Shown here one piece after another: positions 38,985 to 50,540 of a DNA stretch of 64,000 nucleotides (its first letter is position 1; each line of letters starts with the position of its first letter). The DNA lies in the NCBI RefSeq assembly GCF_001424425.1, contig NZ_LMPT01000022.1:1-64000 (forward strand). Reading direction: 5' to 3'. The stretch is from Acidovorax sp. Leaf191 (GTDB lineage: Bacteria > Pseudomonadota > Gammaproteobacteria > Burkholderiales > Burkholderiaceae_C). A program made the translations under genes and the position numbers. The notes below the pieces were generated by a model that was not told the origin of the DNA, made no database searches, and saw only the letters and a list, made by a program, of their open reading frames with translations.

Positions 38985-39049
38985 TTCTTGCATTTTTGAC
39001 GAAATGGGGACCAGGGGCGCTTCAAAGATTCGTCAAGGGGGCTTCAGCT

Positions 39050-40198
39050 TCAATAACTCGCCAAGGGAAAGGGCGCGGCGTTGCGGAAGGTCAGCACCGT
39101 GATGGGCGCCTGCTTGAGGTTGCCCTTGTCATCGTAGGCATAGGTGCCGGCCACGCCCTGGTAGCTGGCGCTGTACATCTGCGCGCCCACCTTCGCGGGC
39201 TGGGTGGAGTTGGCCTTTTGCATCGACTCGCCGATGAACATCACCTGGTCGTAGTAAGACGCCGCATACGCGTCGGCATCGAGCTTGAAGCGCGCCTTGT
39301 ACTTGGCCTTGAAGGCCGGGCCGTTGGCCGCCTTGTCGAGCATGGTGCCGCCCTGCGCGCAGAACACGGTGTCGTTGACGGCGTCGCCACCCAGCTTGCC
39401 CACCTCGGGGCTGCACAGCGTGTCGCCGCCCAGCAGCTTGGCGGTCAGGCCCAGCTGCTTCATCTGCCGCGCCATCGGGGCGGCCTGCGGTGCGTAGCCG
39501 CCAAAGAAGATGGCCTGCGGCTGCTTGCCCTTGAGGCTGGTGAGGATGGACAGGAAGTCCGTGGACTTGTCGGTGGTGAACTCCTGGCCCACCACGGTCA
39601 GGCCCTGCTTCTTGGCCTCCTTGGTGAACTGGTCGGCCACGCCCTGGCCGAAGGCGGTGCGGTCGTCGATGACGGCCACCTGCTTGACCTTCATCACCTG
39701 CGCGGCGTACACGGCCATGTTGGAGCCGATCTGCGTGTCGCTGGCGATGATGCGAAACAGGTTCTTGTAGCCACTCTCTGTCACTTTGGGGTTGGTGCCC
39801 ACGGTGGACACCATGGCCCCGCCGTCGCTGTACACGCGCGACGCCGGGATGGCCACGCCCGAGCAGTACGGGCCCATGACGAACTTCACGCCGCTGTCCA
39901 CCAGCTTTTGCGCCACGCTGACGCCGGTGCGGGCGTCGCACTGATCGTCCTCGGACACCAGCTCGAACTTCAGCACCTTGCCTTCGACGGTGATTTTTTT
40001 GGCATTGAGCTCCTCGACGGCCAGGCGCACGCCGTTCTCGTTGTCCTTGCCTGCAAAGGCATTGGGTCCCGAGAGCGGGCCGCTGTGGCCGATCTTCACC
40101 ACCTGCTCCTGGGCGCTGGCGTGGTGGGCGTGGCCGGCCAGCATCAGCGCGGCGATGGCGGCAGGGGTCAGGGCGCGAAATCCGAAAGCACGTGTCAT
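39050..40198 (-). CDS. Branched-chain amino acid-type ABC solute-binding protein
   Basis: A 382-residue periplasmic binding protein of the LivJ type. The signal peptide ends near ASAQ (residues 1-30). The mature part starts VVKIGHSGPLSGPNAFAGKDNENGVRLAVEELN and has the hinge segment VMGPYCSGVAIPASRVYSDGG. There are no LivHMGF permease or ATPase genes nearby, so it would have to use a transporter encoded elsewhere. Its place between the deaminase and the epimerase suggests it binds hydroxyproline. The ATG at 40198 gives a clean signal peptide. Confidence 0.87.
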   Translation of the reverse strand: MTRAFGFRALTPAAIAALMLAGHAHHASAQEQVVKIGHSGPLSGPNAFAGKDNENGVRLAVEELNAKKITVEGKVLKFELVSEDDQCDARTGVSVAQKLVDSGVKFVMGPYCSGVAIPASRVYSDGGAMVSTVGTNPKVTESGYKNLFRIIASDTQIGSNMAVYAAQVMKVKQVAVIDDRTAFGQGVADQFTKEAKKQGLTVVGQEFTTDKSTDFLSILTSLKGKQPQAIFFGGYAPQAAPMARQMKQLGLTAKLLGGDTLCSPEVGKLGGDAVNDTVFCAQGGTMLDKAANGPAFKAKYKARFKLDADAYAASYYDQVMFIGESMQKANSTQPAKVGAQMYSASYQGVAGTYAYDDKGNLKQAPITVLTFRNAAPFPLASY

Positions 40199-40293
40199 GG
40201 GAAGCCTTGGGTGGGTGAGGTGAATGAAAGGGCCGCTGTCGTCTGTGACCCGGCGGTGCGGCCCGGCGGCGCGGTCTGGCAGGTCGGGCCTGC

Positions 40294-41211
40294 TCAGGCT
40301 ACGGACTGGTACTGGGTGGGGCGGGTGTCGAGCGCCTTCTTCACCACGCTTTCGACGAACGCGCGCTCTTCGCCCACCAGCGGCAGGCGAGGGCGGCGCA
40401 TGTGCTCGGTGCCGACGCCGACGAGTGCGTCGATGAGCTTGAGGTTCTGCACCAGCTTGTTCGATACATCGAGGTGCAGCATGGGCGTCATCCACTGGTA
40501 CAGCCGCAGCGCCTCGGCAAACTTGCCGGCCTTCATCAGGTCGTACAGCGCCACGGTTTCGCGCGGGAAGGCGCAGCCCACGCCGGCCAGCAGGCCGTCG
40601 CAGCCCAGGGCCAGGCCTTCGTAGGCCAGATCGTCCACGCCCAGAAAGAGCTGGTAGCGGTCGCCCACGGTGTTGCGCAGGTCGGTGATGCGGCGGATGT
40701 CGCCCGTGCTTTCCTTGATGGCGGCGATCCACTCGCAGTCGGCCAGCTCGACCATGTGCTCGGGCTTGAGGTCCACGCGGTACGCCACGGGGTTGTTGTA
40801 GACCATCAGGGGGCGCTGGGCGGCGCCCGCCATGGCGCGCACGTTGGCCATGGCCTCGCGCGCATCGGCGACGTAGATCACCGAGGGCATGACCATGTAG
40901 CCGGCCACGCCCAGCTTGTTGGCACCGTCGATGTAGCGCAGGGCCTCGCGGGTGCTGGTCTCGGAGACGTTGGCCAGCACCGGGATGCGGCCGTCGGCGG
41001 CGTCCAGGGCGATCTTGGCGACCTCCAGTTTTTCTTCCAGGCTCAACGTGCTGGCTTCGCCCAGCGAGCCACAGGTCACCAGGCCATGGATGCCGTTGCG
41101 GATCTGAAAGTCGATGTGCCGGGCCGTGCCCTCGGCGTCGATGGACTCGTCGGCGTGGAACTTGGTGGTGATGGCGGGGAAGATGCCTTGCCAGCGGGGT
41201 TGGGGATTCAC
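40294..41211 (-). CDS. DapA-family pyrroline-4-hydroxy-2-carboxylate deaminase
   Basis: A 305-residue class I aldolase of the dihydrodipicolinate synthase family. The Schiff-base Lys is K166 in WIAAIKEST, and the catalytic Tyr is Y138 in MVYNNPV. CGSLGEASTLS is the GxxGE loop. In hydroxyproline clusters this family deaminates pyrroline-4-hydroxy-2-carboxylate to 2-oxoglutarate semialdehyde; that role rests on context, since the sequence alone could also be another DapA-like aldolase. It is the first gene of the cluster, behind a recognisable promoter. Confidence 0.85.
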   Translation of the reverse strand: MNPQPRWQGIFPAITTKFHADESIDAEGTARHIDFQIRNGIHGLVTCGSLGEASTLSLEEKLEVAKIALDAADGRIPVLANVSETSTREALRYIDGANKLGVAGYMVMPSVIYVADAREAMANVRAMAGAAQRPLMVYNNPVAYRVDLKPEHMVELADCEWIAAIKESTGDIRRITDLRNTVGDRYQLFLGVDDLAYEGLALGCDGLLAGVGCAFPRETVALYDLMKAGKFAEALRLYQWMTPMLHLDVSNKLVQNLKLIDALVGVGTEHMRRPRLPLVGEERAFVESVVKKALDTRPTQYQSVA

Positions 41212-41258
41212 GGATGCTCCTTCGGGGGGTGAGGGTGAAGCGCTGCTGCTTCGGTGGA

Positions 41259-41287
41259 TTTATAAATATATTAACAACATATCTAAA
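41259..41287 (-). promoter_or_regulatory. Promoter of the hydroxyproline cluster
   Basis: On the minus strand TTTAGA (-35, 4 of 6 matches) and TATAAA (-10, 5 of 6) are separated by exactly 17 bases, and the -10 lies 48 bases before the deaminase start. The spacer holds ATATATTAACAACATAT, a partly symmetric AT-rich motif that could be the GntR/FCD operator. Confidence 0.5.
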
Positions 41288-41472
41288 ATCCACAAGCAGG
41301 ACTTTTACCAGTAGAGGAGGGCGGGCCGCACCAGGGCGCCCGGCGTCTGCGGTCCGTGAATGGGGCGGTGCGGACGCATAACCATCGTCGCGTGCGGAGG
41401 GCGGTTGCGACCATGGCCGCACACGGCGCCCGCCTGTCGCTGCCCAGCCACGGCCCCCAGGGAGAGCAAACC

Positions 41473-41478
41473 TATAAT
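41473..41478 (+). promoter_or_regulatory. Perfect -10 element upstream of alaS
   Basis: TATAAT in the context CCTATAATGAAAG lies 79 bases before the alaS start. No good -35 hexamer is visible 16-18 bases upstream, so the promoter call rests on the -10 alone. Confidence 0.5.
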
Positions 41479-41556
41479 GAAAGGTTGGTCCCGATGGGCG
41501 GCCCGCAGGCATTGGCCTGCAGGGCGGCCTGCTGTGTGAAACCACTCCTACACACC

Positions 41557-44184
<2,628 letters not shown>

Positions 44185-44604
44185 TCGACTGGCTCTGGAC
44201 CACCATGTCGCCGGGCTGACGTCTGGCGAAGGTGGTTCAGGCGGTCCAGAGGGACTGCTTCAGGTGCAGGCGCAGCGAAAGAAGTCGCGACGTCGGTAAC
44301 GGTGGGGCTGAGGCGATGGCCGAGCACATCACGGAAAAAGGGGCGCTGCCCCTTTTTTTGCGCCTGGCCGATGCTCGCCAGGGCCCGACCGCATCGCACC
44401 GCGTCCTACTGACGACGAGCGGGTTCGGACGAATTTGACCGCGCTCGACGGCACCCTGCCGCGCTTCACCGTGGCTGCCACTTCTGCTGTCGCTGTCGCT
44501 GCGTGGGTTCGACGGCGACGGGGGACATCTCGCCGCATGCCATGGTGCTGCCCACGCCAAAAAGAGAGTGACGCACTACAGCCTTTCGCCCTACATTGCG
44601 GCGG
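44185..44604. other. Intergenic region after alaS
   Basis: 420 bases with no supported gene. The only clear feature is the two-way terminator at 44335-44359. The rest (44360-44604) should hold the promoter of the HD-GYP gene, but no convincing hexamers were found. Confidence 0.5.
44335..44359. terminator. Rho-independent terminator after alaS
   Basis: GGGGC and GCCCC form a 5-bp stem with a GCT loop, preceded by AAAAA and followed by TTTTTTT. The flanking A and T runs extend the stem, and the structure would work on either strand. It lies 150 bases after alaS. Confidence 0.85.
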
Positions 44605-47604
44605 ATGGACTCCTCGCGCCCGTCCCAGCCGCTGTCGCCGGGCACCGGTGCGCGCCTGGCCCGCGCCGCCACGGCGGCGGACGCATTGCCCTGGTGGCGC
44701 CGCATCACCGTCCCTTTCGAGGTGCTCATCGCCTCGGTCGTGGTGCTGGCCATGCTGCTGCTCACGGCGCTGCTGGTGTATCAGGTGGGCACCAGCGCGC
44801 GGCAGGCCATGATCGATGCGTCCGACGAGAACGCGCAGCACATCAGCCAGTTGATCAGCGAGCGGGTGCACCGCATCGTGGACCCTGCGGACGCCACCAT
44901 CCGCCTGCTGGCTTTCGACCCCATCGCTGCGGCCGCCAGTTTGCCCGCACGCCTGCTGCGCCTGCCGGTGCTGGCCAGCCTGCTGGAGCAGAACAAGCTC
45001 TTGTCCGCCGTGTTCATCGGCTACCCCGACGGGCAGTTTCTGCTGCTGCGCCCCATCCGCAATGCGGCCCTGCGCGCACGGCTGGAGGCCCCTGCCGAGG
45101 CCGCGTACCTGCTGCAGTCGATGGCGCGGGAGCGCGGCGGTGCCAGCACCGTGGGCCGCTGGAGCTACTACGACGCGAAGCTGCGCCTGATCGATTCGGC
45201 CGTGCGGCCCGAGTACCGGTACGACCCGCGAAGCCGGCCCTGGTATGCCGACGCGGCGCTGCAGAAGGCGCAGGTGCTCACGGCCCCCTATGTGTTCTTC
45301 ACCACCCAGGAGGTGGGCGTGACCCTGAGCCAGCCCACCGACGATGGGCGGGCGGTGCTCGGTCTGGACGTGGCCCTGACCGACCTGGGTACCGAGATCG
45401 GCAGCCTGCGCCTGATGCCGCGCACCGAAATCGCCGTGGTGGACCCCGATTTGCGCGTGCTGGCCTACCCCGACATGGCCCGCGTGCTGGTGCGCAGCGA
45501 AGACGCTGGCTCGCCCCGGCTGGAGCTGCGCACGCTCAGCGCGCTGGGCGTGCCCAGCCTGCAGGCCATCCAGGCGATGGGGCTCAAGGCCGGGCCGTCG
45601 CACCGCTTCATGGCCGACGGCGAGGAGTGGCTGGCCAAGGTGCTGCCACTCACCTCGCCCCGCTGGCAGGGCCTGCAGGTCCTGATGGCGATCCCGACCC
45701 GGGAATTGCTCTCGGGCGTGAACGACAACCTGCGCCGCCAGGTCTGGCTGTCGCTGGGCTTGATCGCGCTCATGTTGCCGCTGGGATGGCTGGCTGGGCG
45801 CAGGGTGGGGCGCAGCCTGTCGGGCTTGGCCATTCAGGCCCAGGCGCTGGCAAGGTTCGACTTTCGCCGGGCGGCGGTGCGCCGGTCGCCCGTGCGCGAG
45901 GTGCGGGCGCTGGGCCAGGTGATGGACCGCATGTCGGAGACCATTCAGGAGTTTCTGGACATTACCCACCACATCAGCGCTGAGTCGCGGCTGGACCTGA
46001 TGCTGTCGAGCGTGCTGTTCGAGCTGGTGCGCGCCACCAGCTGCACCGCCGGGGCCGTGTACCTGGTGGAGCCGCAGCGCGCCGGGTTGCTGCGCACGGC
46101 CCGCTATTGCGAAGACCCGGACCACCAGTCGCGCTACCCGGACCACCTGCCGATGGGCCACTTCATCAACCATGGCGAGCCGCAGCCCGGCGATGAGCAC
46201 GAAGACGACGATGCTGAGACCGCCAGCCACCACCGTGTGCTGCGGGTGCAGCTGCGCACGCGCGACGGGCAGCCGCTGGGCCTGCTGGTGCTGCGCTACC
46301 GGGTGACGCAGGGGCGTGAAGAGGGGCAAGAAGAGGACGTGCATTTTCGGGCGTTTGTCGAGAAGCTCTCGGGCACGCTGTCGGTGGCCATCGAGACGCG
46401 CAGCCTGATCGAGGGGCAAAAGAAGCTGTTCGACGCCGTCATCCGCCTGATGGCCGATGCCATCGATGCCAAGAGCCCCTACACCGGCGGCCACTGCGAC
46501 CGGGTGCCGCAGCTGGCCGAGTCGCTGATGCAGCGCCTGTGCGATGCGACCGAGGGGCCGTTTGCCCCTGTGGCGATGACCGATGCCGAGCGGTATGAAT
46601 TCCGCCTGGGAGCCTGGCTGCACGACTGCGGCAAAGTCACGAGCCCCGAGCACATCATCGACAAGGCCACCAAGCTCGAAACCCTGCACAACCGCATCCA
46701 CGAGGTGCGCATGCGCTTCGAGGTGCTGTGGCGCGATGCAGAGCTGGATTACTGGAAGCAACAGGTGGCGGGCGTGGACCCGGTGCGACTGCAGCGCGAG
46801 CTCTTGCAGCGGCGCGACCGGCTGCAGGAGGAGTTTGCGTTTGTGGCCCGGTGCAACGTGGGTGGCGAGTTCATGGACGACGCCGATGTGCATCGCCTGG
46901 CAGCCATTGCGCGGCAGGTGTGGCAGCGCCATTTCGACGACCGGCTGGGCCTGTCGAAGGCCGAGGCGGCGCGCCTGGCCAAGGTGCCGGTGCGGCCCCT
47001 GCCGGCGAACGAGCCCTTGCTGGCCGACCGGCCGGAGCACATCGTGCCCTGGGGTGACAGGCGTCCGCCGGTCGAGGCGGGCAACCCGGCCAACCGCTGG
47101 GGCTTTGACATGACGCTGCCCGCGCAGCAGGCGCACCTGGGCGAGCTGCACAACCTGTCCATCCGGCGCGGCACGCTCACGGCGGAAGACCGTTTCAGGA
47201 TCAACGACCACATCGTGCAGACCATCGTGATGCTCAGCGGCCTGCCGTTTCCGCCGCACCTGGCGCGCGTGCCCAGCATTGCCGGGTCGCACCATGAAAA
47301 GCTCGACGGCACCGGCTACCCCCGCCGTTTGACATCGGCCGACCTCACGCTGGCCGACCGCGTGATGACGCTGGCCGACATCTTCGAGGCCCTGACCGCC
47401 GCCGACAGGCCCTACAAGCCGCCCAAGACGCTGTCCGAGTCGCTCAAGATCATGGCCCAGATGGTGCGCGAGCGGCACATCGATCCGGAGGTGTTCCGCT
47501 TCTTCCTGCAAAGCGGCGTGTGGCGCGACTATGCGCTGCAGTTCCTGCCCGAGGCGCAGCGCGATGCAGTGGATGTGGAGGCGATCCTCGCGTCGCTGGA
47601 GTGA
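44605..47604 (+). CDS. Membrane Cache/GAF/HD-GYP c-di-GMP phosphodiesterase
   Basis: A 999-residue membrane sensor. A transmembrane helix (VLIASVVVLAMLLLTALLVYQ) is followed by a periplasmic double-Cache sensor (YRYDPRSRPWYADA is a typical motif) and a second helix near LSLGLIALMLPLGWLAG. A HAMP-like linker and a GAF-like region come next, then the HD-GYP domain. The HD pair is in WLHDCGK near residue 673 and the HHEKLDGTGYPRR signature near 896, about 220 residues later instead of the usual 60-70. The extra sequence is an insertion (RFEVLWRDAELDYW to WGFDMTLPAQ). ADIFEALTAADRPYKP completes the metal site, so activity is likely. The first ATG is at 44605. Confidence 0.87.
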   Translation: MDSSRPSQPLSPGTGARLARAATAADALPWWRRITVPFEVLIASVVVLAMLLLTALLVYQVGTSARQAMIDASDENAQHISQLISERVHRIVDPADATIRLLAFDPIAAAASLPARLLRLPVLASLLEQNKLLSAVFIGYPDGQFLLLRPIRNAALRARLEAPAEAAYLLQSMARERGGASTVGRWSYYDAKLRLIDSAVRPEYRYDPRSRPWYADAALQKAQVLTAPYVFFTTQEVGVTLSQPTDDGRAVLGLDVALTDLGTEIGSLRLMPRTEIAVVDPDLRVLAYPDMARVLVRSEDAGSPRLELRTLSALGVPSLQAIQAMGLKAGPSHRFMADGEEWLAKVLPLTSPRWQGLQVLMAIPTRELLSGVNDNLRRQVWLSLGLIALMLPLGWLAGRRVGRSLSGLAIQAQALARFDFRRAAVRRSPVREVRALGQVMDRMSETIQEFLDITHHISAESRLDLMLSSVLFELVRATSCTAGAVYLVEPQRAGLLRTARYCEDPDHQSRYPDHLPMGHFINHGEPQPGDEHEDDDAETASHHRVLRVQLRTRDGQPLGLLVLRYRVTQGREEGQEEDVHFRAFVEKLSGTLSVAIETRSLIEGQKKLFDAVIRLMADAIDAKSPYTGGHCDRVPQLAESLMQRLCDATEGPFAPVAMTDAERYEFRLGAWLHDCGKVTSPEHIIDKATKLETLHNRIHEVRMRFEVLWRDAELDYWKQQVAGVDPVRLQRELLQRRDRLQEEFAFVARCNVGGEFMDDADVHRLAAIARQVWQRHFDDRLGLSKAEAARLAKVPVRPLPANEPLLADRPEHIVPWGDRRPPVEAGNPANRWGFDMTLPAQQAHLGELHNLSIRRGTLTAEDRFRINDHIVQTIVMLSGLPFPPHLARVPSIAGSHHEKLDGTGYPRRLTSADLTLADRVMTLADIFEALTAADRPYKPPKTLSESLKIMAQMVRERHIDPEVFRFFLQSGVWRDYALQFLPEAQRDAVDVEAILASLE

Positions 47605-47619
47605 GTGTGGCAAACCGAG

Positions 47620-47646
47620 CCGGGCGCTGCGGGTGGTGCAGCCCGG
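47620..47646. terminator. Hairpin between convergent HD-GYP and GGDEF genes
   Basis: CCGGGC-TGC pairs with GCA-GCCCGG around a 7-base loop, with a two-base bulge. It lies in the 77-base gap between two convergent genes. There is no U-tract, so any terminator function would be weak. Confidence 0.35.
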
Positions 47647-47681
47647 TTACGGGCTTGCATCCCTTCAACCAGCCCCAGCGG

Positions 47682-48731
47682 TCAAAACAGCTCGACGTCG
47701 TCGTTGGCCACCTTGGCCGCGAGCTGTCCGCTGGACACCAGGTCGTCGTAGAAGCACACCTGGTTGCGGCCGTGTTCCTTGGCGTAGTAGAGCGCCTGGT
47801 CCGCCTGGCCCAGAATCTCGACCGGCGAGCCCTGCGAAGTGCTCACGAACCCCAGGCTCACCGTCACGGTGCCTACCTGCGGGAAGTTGTACTCCTGCAC
47901 CGCCATGCGAAAGCGGTTGAACACGCGGTGCGCCGTGCTGAGCGTGGTGGAGCGCAGCAGCACCACGAACTCCTCGCCGCCGAAGCGGAAGATGCGGTCG
48001 TGGCTGCGGAACGAGCTGCGCAGGATGTTGGCGATCAGGATCAGCACCTCGTCGCCGTACAGGTGGCCGAAGCGGTCGTTGACCTGCTTGAAGTGGTCGA
48101 TGTCCACCACCGCCAGCCATTGCTGCACGGGTTCACTGGGCAGCGGGCCGTCTTCCGGGGCAAACGATTCGCTGATGGCCGCTGCGTTGCTGCTGGCCAG
48201 TGCGCTGGCATGGCGGGAGAACTGCTCGTCGAAGGTCTTGCGGTTGAACAGGCCGGTCAGCGCGTCGCGCTCGCTGTAGTCCAGCAGGCTCTGGTAGTTC
48301 TGGTAGACCTGGAACACGCCCTTGAGCACATCGAGCTTGTGGGCCGAGAACGGGCGGGACTGGGTGATCTCAAGGCACGTGCTGACCTTGTCCTGCATCC
48401 ACACCGGCAGCCACAGCACGTACCGGCCCCGGCGGGGCGATGCCAGTGCGCTGTCGCCGTGGCTGGCCACGCATTCGCGCAGGGCGGGGTACTGGTCGAG
48501 GGCTTCGCGCCGGGGGTCGGCGGCGGCTTCCGAGTCGGTGGACACCAGGTTGCCGTTGTCGACCCAGGTGCGGGGCCGCACGTGCGGCACGCCGGCGTGG
48601 GTGAAAAGCTCCAGGGCCCTCACCTCGACGATGCTGCTGAGCTTTTGCAACGTGGACAACACCGACACTTCCAACCGCAAGTGATCGCGGTGGCCGGTCA
48701 TCTCAACCAGATTCTGGAGAATGGGCTTCAT
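47682..48731 (-). CDS. GGDEF diguanylate cyclase
   Basis: A 349-residue protein with a C-terminal GGDEF domain in the active GGEEF form (RIFRFGGEEFVVLL, about residue 255). The RxxD inhibitory site (RSHD) lies five residues before it, so product inhibition by c-di-GMP is expected. ERDALTGLFNRKTF and VDIDHFKQVNDRFGHLYGDE are the substrate and metal motifs. The first 170 residues have a GAF-like look. No transmembrane segment is seen. It is 34 bases after trmB and is the last gene of that operon, and it converges with the HD-GYP gene, its functional opposite. Confidence 0.88.
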   Translation of the reverse strand: MKPILQNLVEMTGHRDHLRLEVSVLSTLQKLSSIVEVRALELFTHAGVPHVRPRTWVDNGNLVSTDSEAAADPRREALDQYPALRECVASHGDSALASPRRGRYVLWLPVWMQDKVSTCLEITQSRPFSAHKLDVLKGVFQVYQNYQSLLDYSERDALTGLFNRKTFDEQFSRHASALASSNAAAISESFAPEDGPLPSEPVQQWLAVVDIDHFKQVNDRFGHLYGDEVLILIANILRSSFRSHDRIFRFGGEEFVVLLRSTTLSTAHRVFNRFRMAVQEYNFPQVGTVTVSLGFVSTSQGSPVEILGQADQALYYAKEHGRNQVCFYDDLVSSGQLAAKVANDDVELF

Positions 48732-48765
48732 CGGGGATGTACGTTGGGCCAGCGAGGACACGTTG

Positions 48766-49530
48766 TCAATGGCGTCTGTTGAACACAACATCCCACACAC
48801 CGTGCCCGAGACGCAATCCGCGGTTCTCGAACTTGGTGAGGGGGCGGTAGTCGGGCTGTGGGGCAAAGCCTTCGGCAGTGTTTTGCAGCAGCGCTTCGGC
48901 ACTGAGCACCTGCAGCATCTGCTCGGCATAGGGCTGCCAGTCGGTGGCGCAATGCAGGTAGCCGCCGGGCTTGAGGCGCGCGGCCAGCTTGGCCACCAGC
49001 GGCGGCTGGATCAGGCGCCGCTTGTTGTGCTTGGTCTTGTGCCAGGGGTCCGGAAAGAAGATGTGCACGCCGTCGAGGCTGCCTTCGGGCAGCATGTGGT
49101 CGATGACTTCGACCGCGTCGTGCTGCAGGATGCGGATGTTGGTCAGCTCCTGCTCGCCGATGCGCTTGAGCAACGCGCCCACGCCAGGCTCGTGCACTTC
49201 GCAGCACAGGAAGTTGTCGCCAGGCCGCACCCGGGCGATGTGGGCCGTGGCCTCGCCCATGCCGAAGCCGATCTCCAGCACCAGGGGGGCGCTGCGGCCG
49301 AAGGTGGCGGTGGCGTCGATGGGGGCTGCGGTATAGGGCAGCACGAAGCGCGGGCCGAGATCTTCAAAGGCCTTGGCCTGGCCGGTGGTCGTGCGGCCGG
49401 CGCGGCGCACGAAGCTCTTGATGGTCTTGGGGTGGGTCACACCGGCGGGAATGCCTCCGGTGGCGGCGGGGGCAACCGCAGCATCGGCGGCTGCGTCGGC
49501 GGGGGCTAAGGCGTTGTTCTGTTCAATCAC
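48766..49530 (-). CDS. trmB: tRNA (guanine-N7)-methyltransferase
   Basis: A 254-residue class I SAM-dependent methyltransferase that makes m7G46 in tRNA. The SAM motif is [11 protein letters not shown], and the TrmB signature [16 protein letters not shown] is intact. An Ala-rich N-terminal extension of about 30 residues precedes the domain. The start is a GTG at 49530 that overlaps the gluQ stop codon as GTGA, which supports this start and translational coupling to gluQ. Confidence 0.92.
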   Translation of the reverse strand: MIEQNNALAPADAAADAAVAPAATGGIPAGVTHPKTIKSFVRRAGRTTTGQAKAFEDLGPRFVLPYTAAPIDATATFGRSAPLVLEIGFGMGEATAHIARVRPGDNFLCCEVHEPGVGALLKRIGEQELTNIRILQHDAVEVIDHMLPEGSLDGVHIFFPDPWHKTKHNKRRLIQPPLVAKLAARLKPGGYLHCATDWQPYAEQMLQVLSAEALLQNTAEGFAPQPDYRPLTKFENRGLRLGHGVWDVVFNRRH

Positions 49531-50540
49531 GGTGCGCCATTGTAGTTTCGTCGCCACGCTGAAACCCACGCTTGTAACGCGTCTGAAATGCAACCAGTGT
49601 TTGCATCGGCCACGGGGGGCAGTTTCAGTACCCCGGCGGCCTGCGCCAGCGCGCGCAGCGGGTGGTCCAGGTCCAGCGCCTGCGCGCCGTTTTGCTTGGA
49701 CAGTTTTTCGCCGTTCTCGCCACACACCAGGGCCGTGTGCAGGTAGCGGGGCGTGGCGGCGCCCAGGGCCTGCTGCAGCAGTATCTGGCGCGGGGTGTTG
49801 TCGGCCAGGTCTTCGCCACGCACGATGTCGGTGATGCCTTGCGCGGCATCGTCGACCACCACGGCCAGCTGGTAGGCCCACAGGCCGTCGGCGCGGCGCA
49901 GCACGAAGTCGCCCACGGTGTCGGCGACGTTCTGCTGCTGGGGCCCCAGGCGGCGGTCTTGCCAGTGCAACACGTTGGTTGCTATTGAATTGGTAGCTGC
50001 TTGCGCTTGCCTATCCAGCGGTAGAGGCCTTTTTTGCTCTAAATCGTGCGCATTGAACCGCCACGAACGCGCTGTGCGGCCGCCCAGGCCATGGCGGCAG
50101 GTGCCGGGGTAGGGCAGCGCGGCGTGGCGCTCGCGCGCATGGCCCAGGGCCGCCTGGGTGTCTTCGATGTCCTTGCGGGAGCAGGCGCAGGGGTAGGCGT
50201 CGCCTTGGGCGATCAGCTGGTCCAATGCCTTCTGGAAGAGATCGCCGCGCGCAGACTGCCACACCGGCGGTGCGTCGGGCACCAGGCCGCAGGACGCCAA
50301 CTGCTGCAGGATGAAGGTGTCGGCGCCGGGGATGCAGCGGGGGGTGTCCACATCTTCGATGCGCACCAGCCACTGCCCACCGTGCGCCCGTGCGTCCAGC
50401 CAGCTGGCCAGCGCCGCCACCAGCGAGCCCGCATGCAGCGGGCCGGTGGGCGACGGCGCAAAGCGGCCGATATAGCCGCCGATGTTGCGGCCGACATGGC
50501 CGCCGAGGTGCAGCCCCCCCGGGGGCGGGCCAGCCGTCAT
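49527..50540 (-). CDS. gluQ: Glutamyl-Q tRNA(Asp) synthetase
   Basis: A 337-residue truncated GluRS paralogue that attaches Glu to queuosine 34 of tRNA-Asp. The HIGH-like motif is in [16 protein letters not shown], the zinc ligands in CACSRKDIE and the later YPGTCRHG, and the KMSKS-like motif is EKLSKQNG. It lacks the anticodon-binding domain, as is normal. The protein is some 35 residues longer than usual. Residues about 167-188 ([18 protein letters not shown] region) are encoded by a dispersed repeat inserted in frame between two conserved segments. It overlaps both neighbours by four bases. Confidence 0.92.
   Translation of the reverse strand: MTAGPPPGGLHLGGHVGRNIGGYIGRFAPSPTGPLHAGSLVAALASWLDARAHGGQWLVRIEDVDTPRCIPGADTFILQQLASCGLVPDAPPVWQSARGDLFQKALDQLIAQGDAYPCACSRKDIEDTQAALGHARERHAALPYPGTCRHGLGGRTARSWRFNAHDLEQKRPLPLDRQAQAATNSIATNVLHWQDRRLGPQQQNVADTVGDFVLRRADGLWAYQLAVVVDDAAQGITDIVRGEDLADNTPRQILLQQALGAATPRYLHTALVCGENGEKLSKQNGAQALDLDHPLRALAQAAGVLKLPPVADANTGCISDALQAWVSAWRRNYNGAP
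49978..50042 (+). repeat. Dispersed repeat copy inside gluQ
   Basis: The plus-strand core GGTAGCTGCTTGCGCTTGCC (49992-50011) matches the dnaE2 copy at 5771-5790 in 16 of 20 positions. The element begins with GCTATTGAATT and ends with TTTTTTGCTCTAAAT. It is read in frame on the minus strand as part of GluQ, adding about 22 residues. Confidence 0.75.

Larger units (their letters stand above)
41212..41556. other. Divergent promoter region of hydroxyproline cluster and alaS
   Basis: 345 bases with no gene. An AT-rich island at 41258-41295 stands out in GC-rich DNA and holds the minus-strand promoter. A TATAAT lies at 41473-41478 for alaS. A long open frame that extends alaS back to 41356 covers part of this region but has no AlaS similarity. 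Confidence 0.6.
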
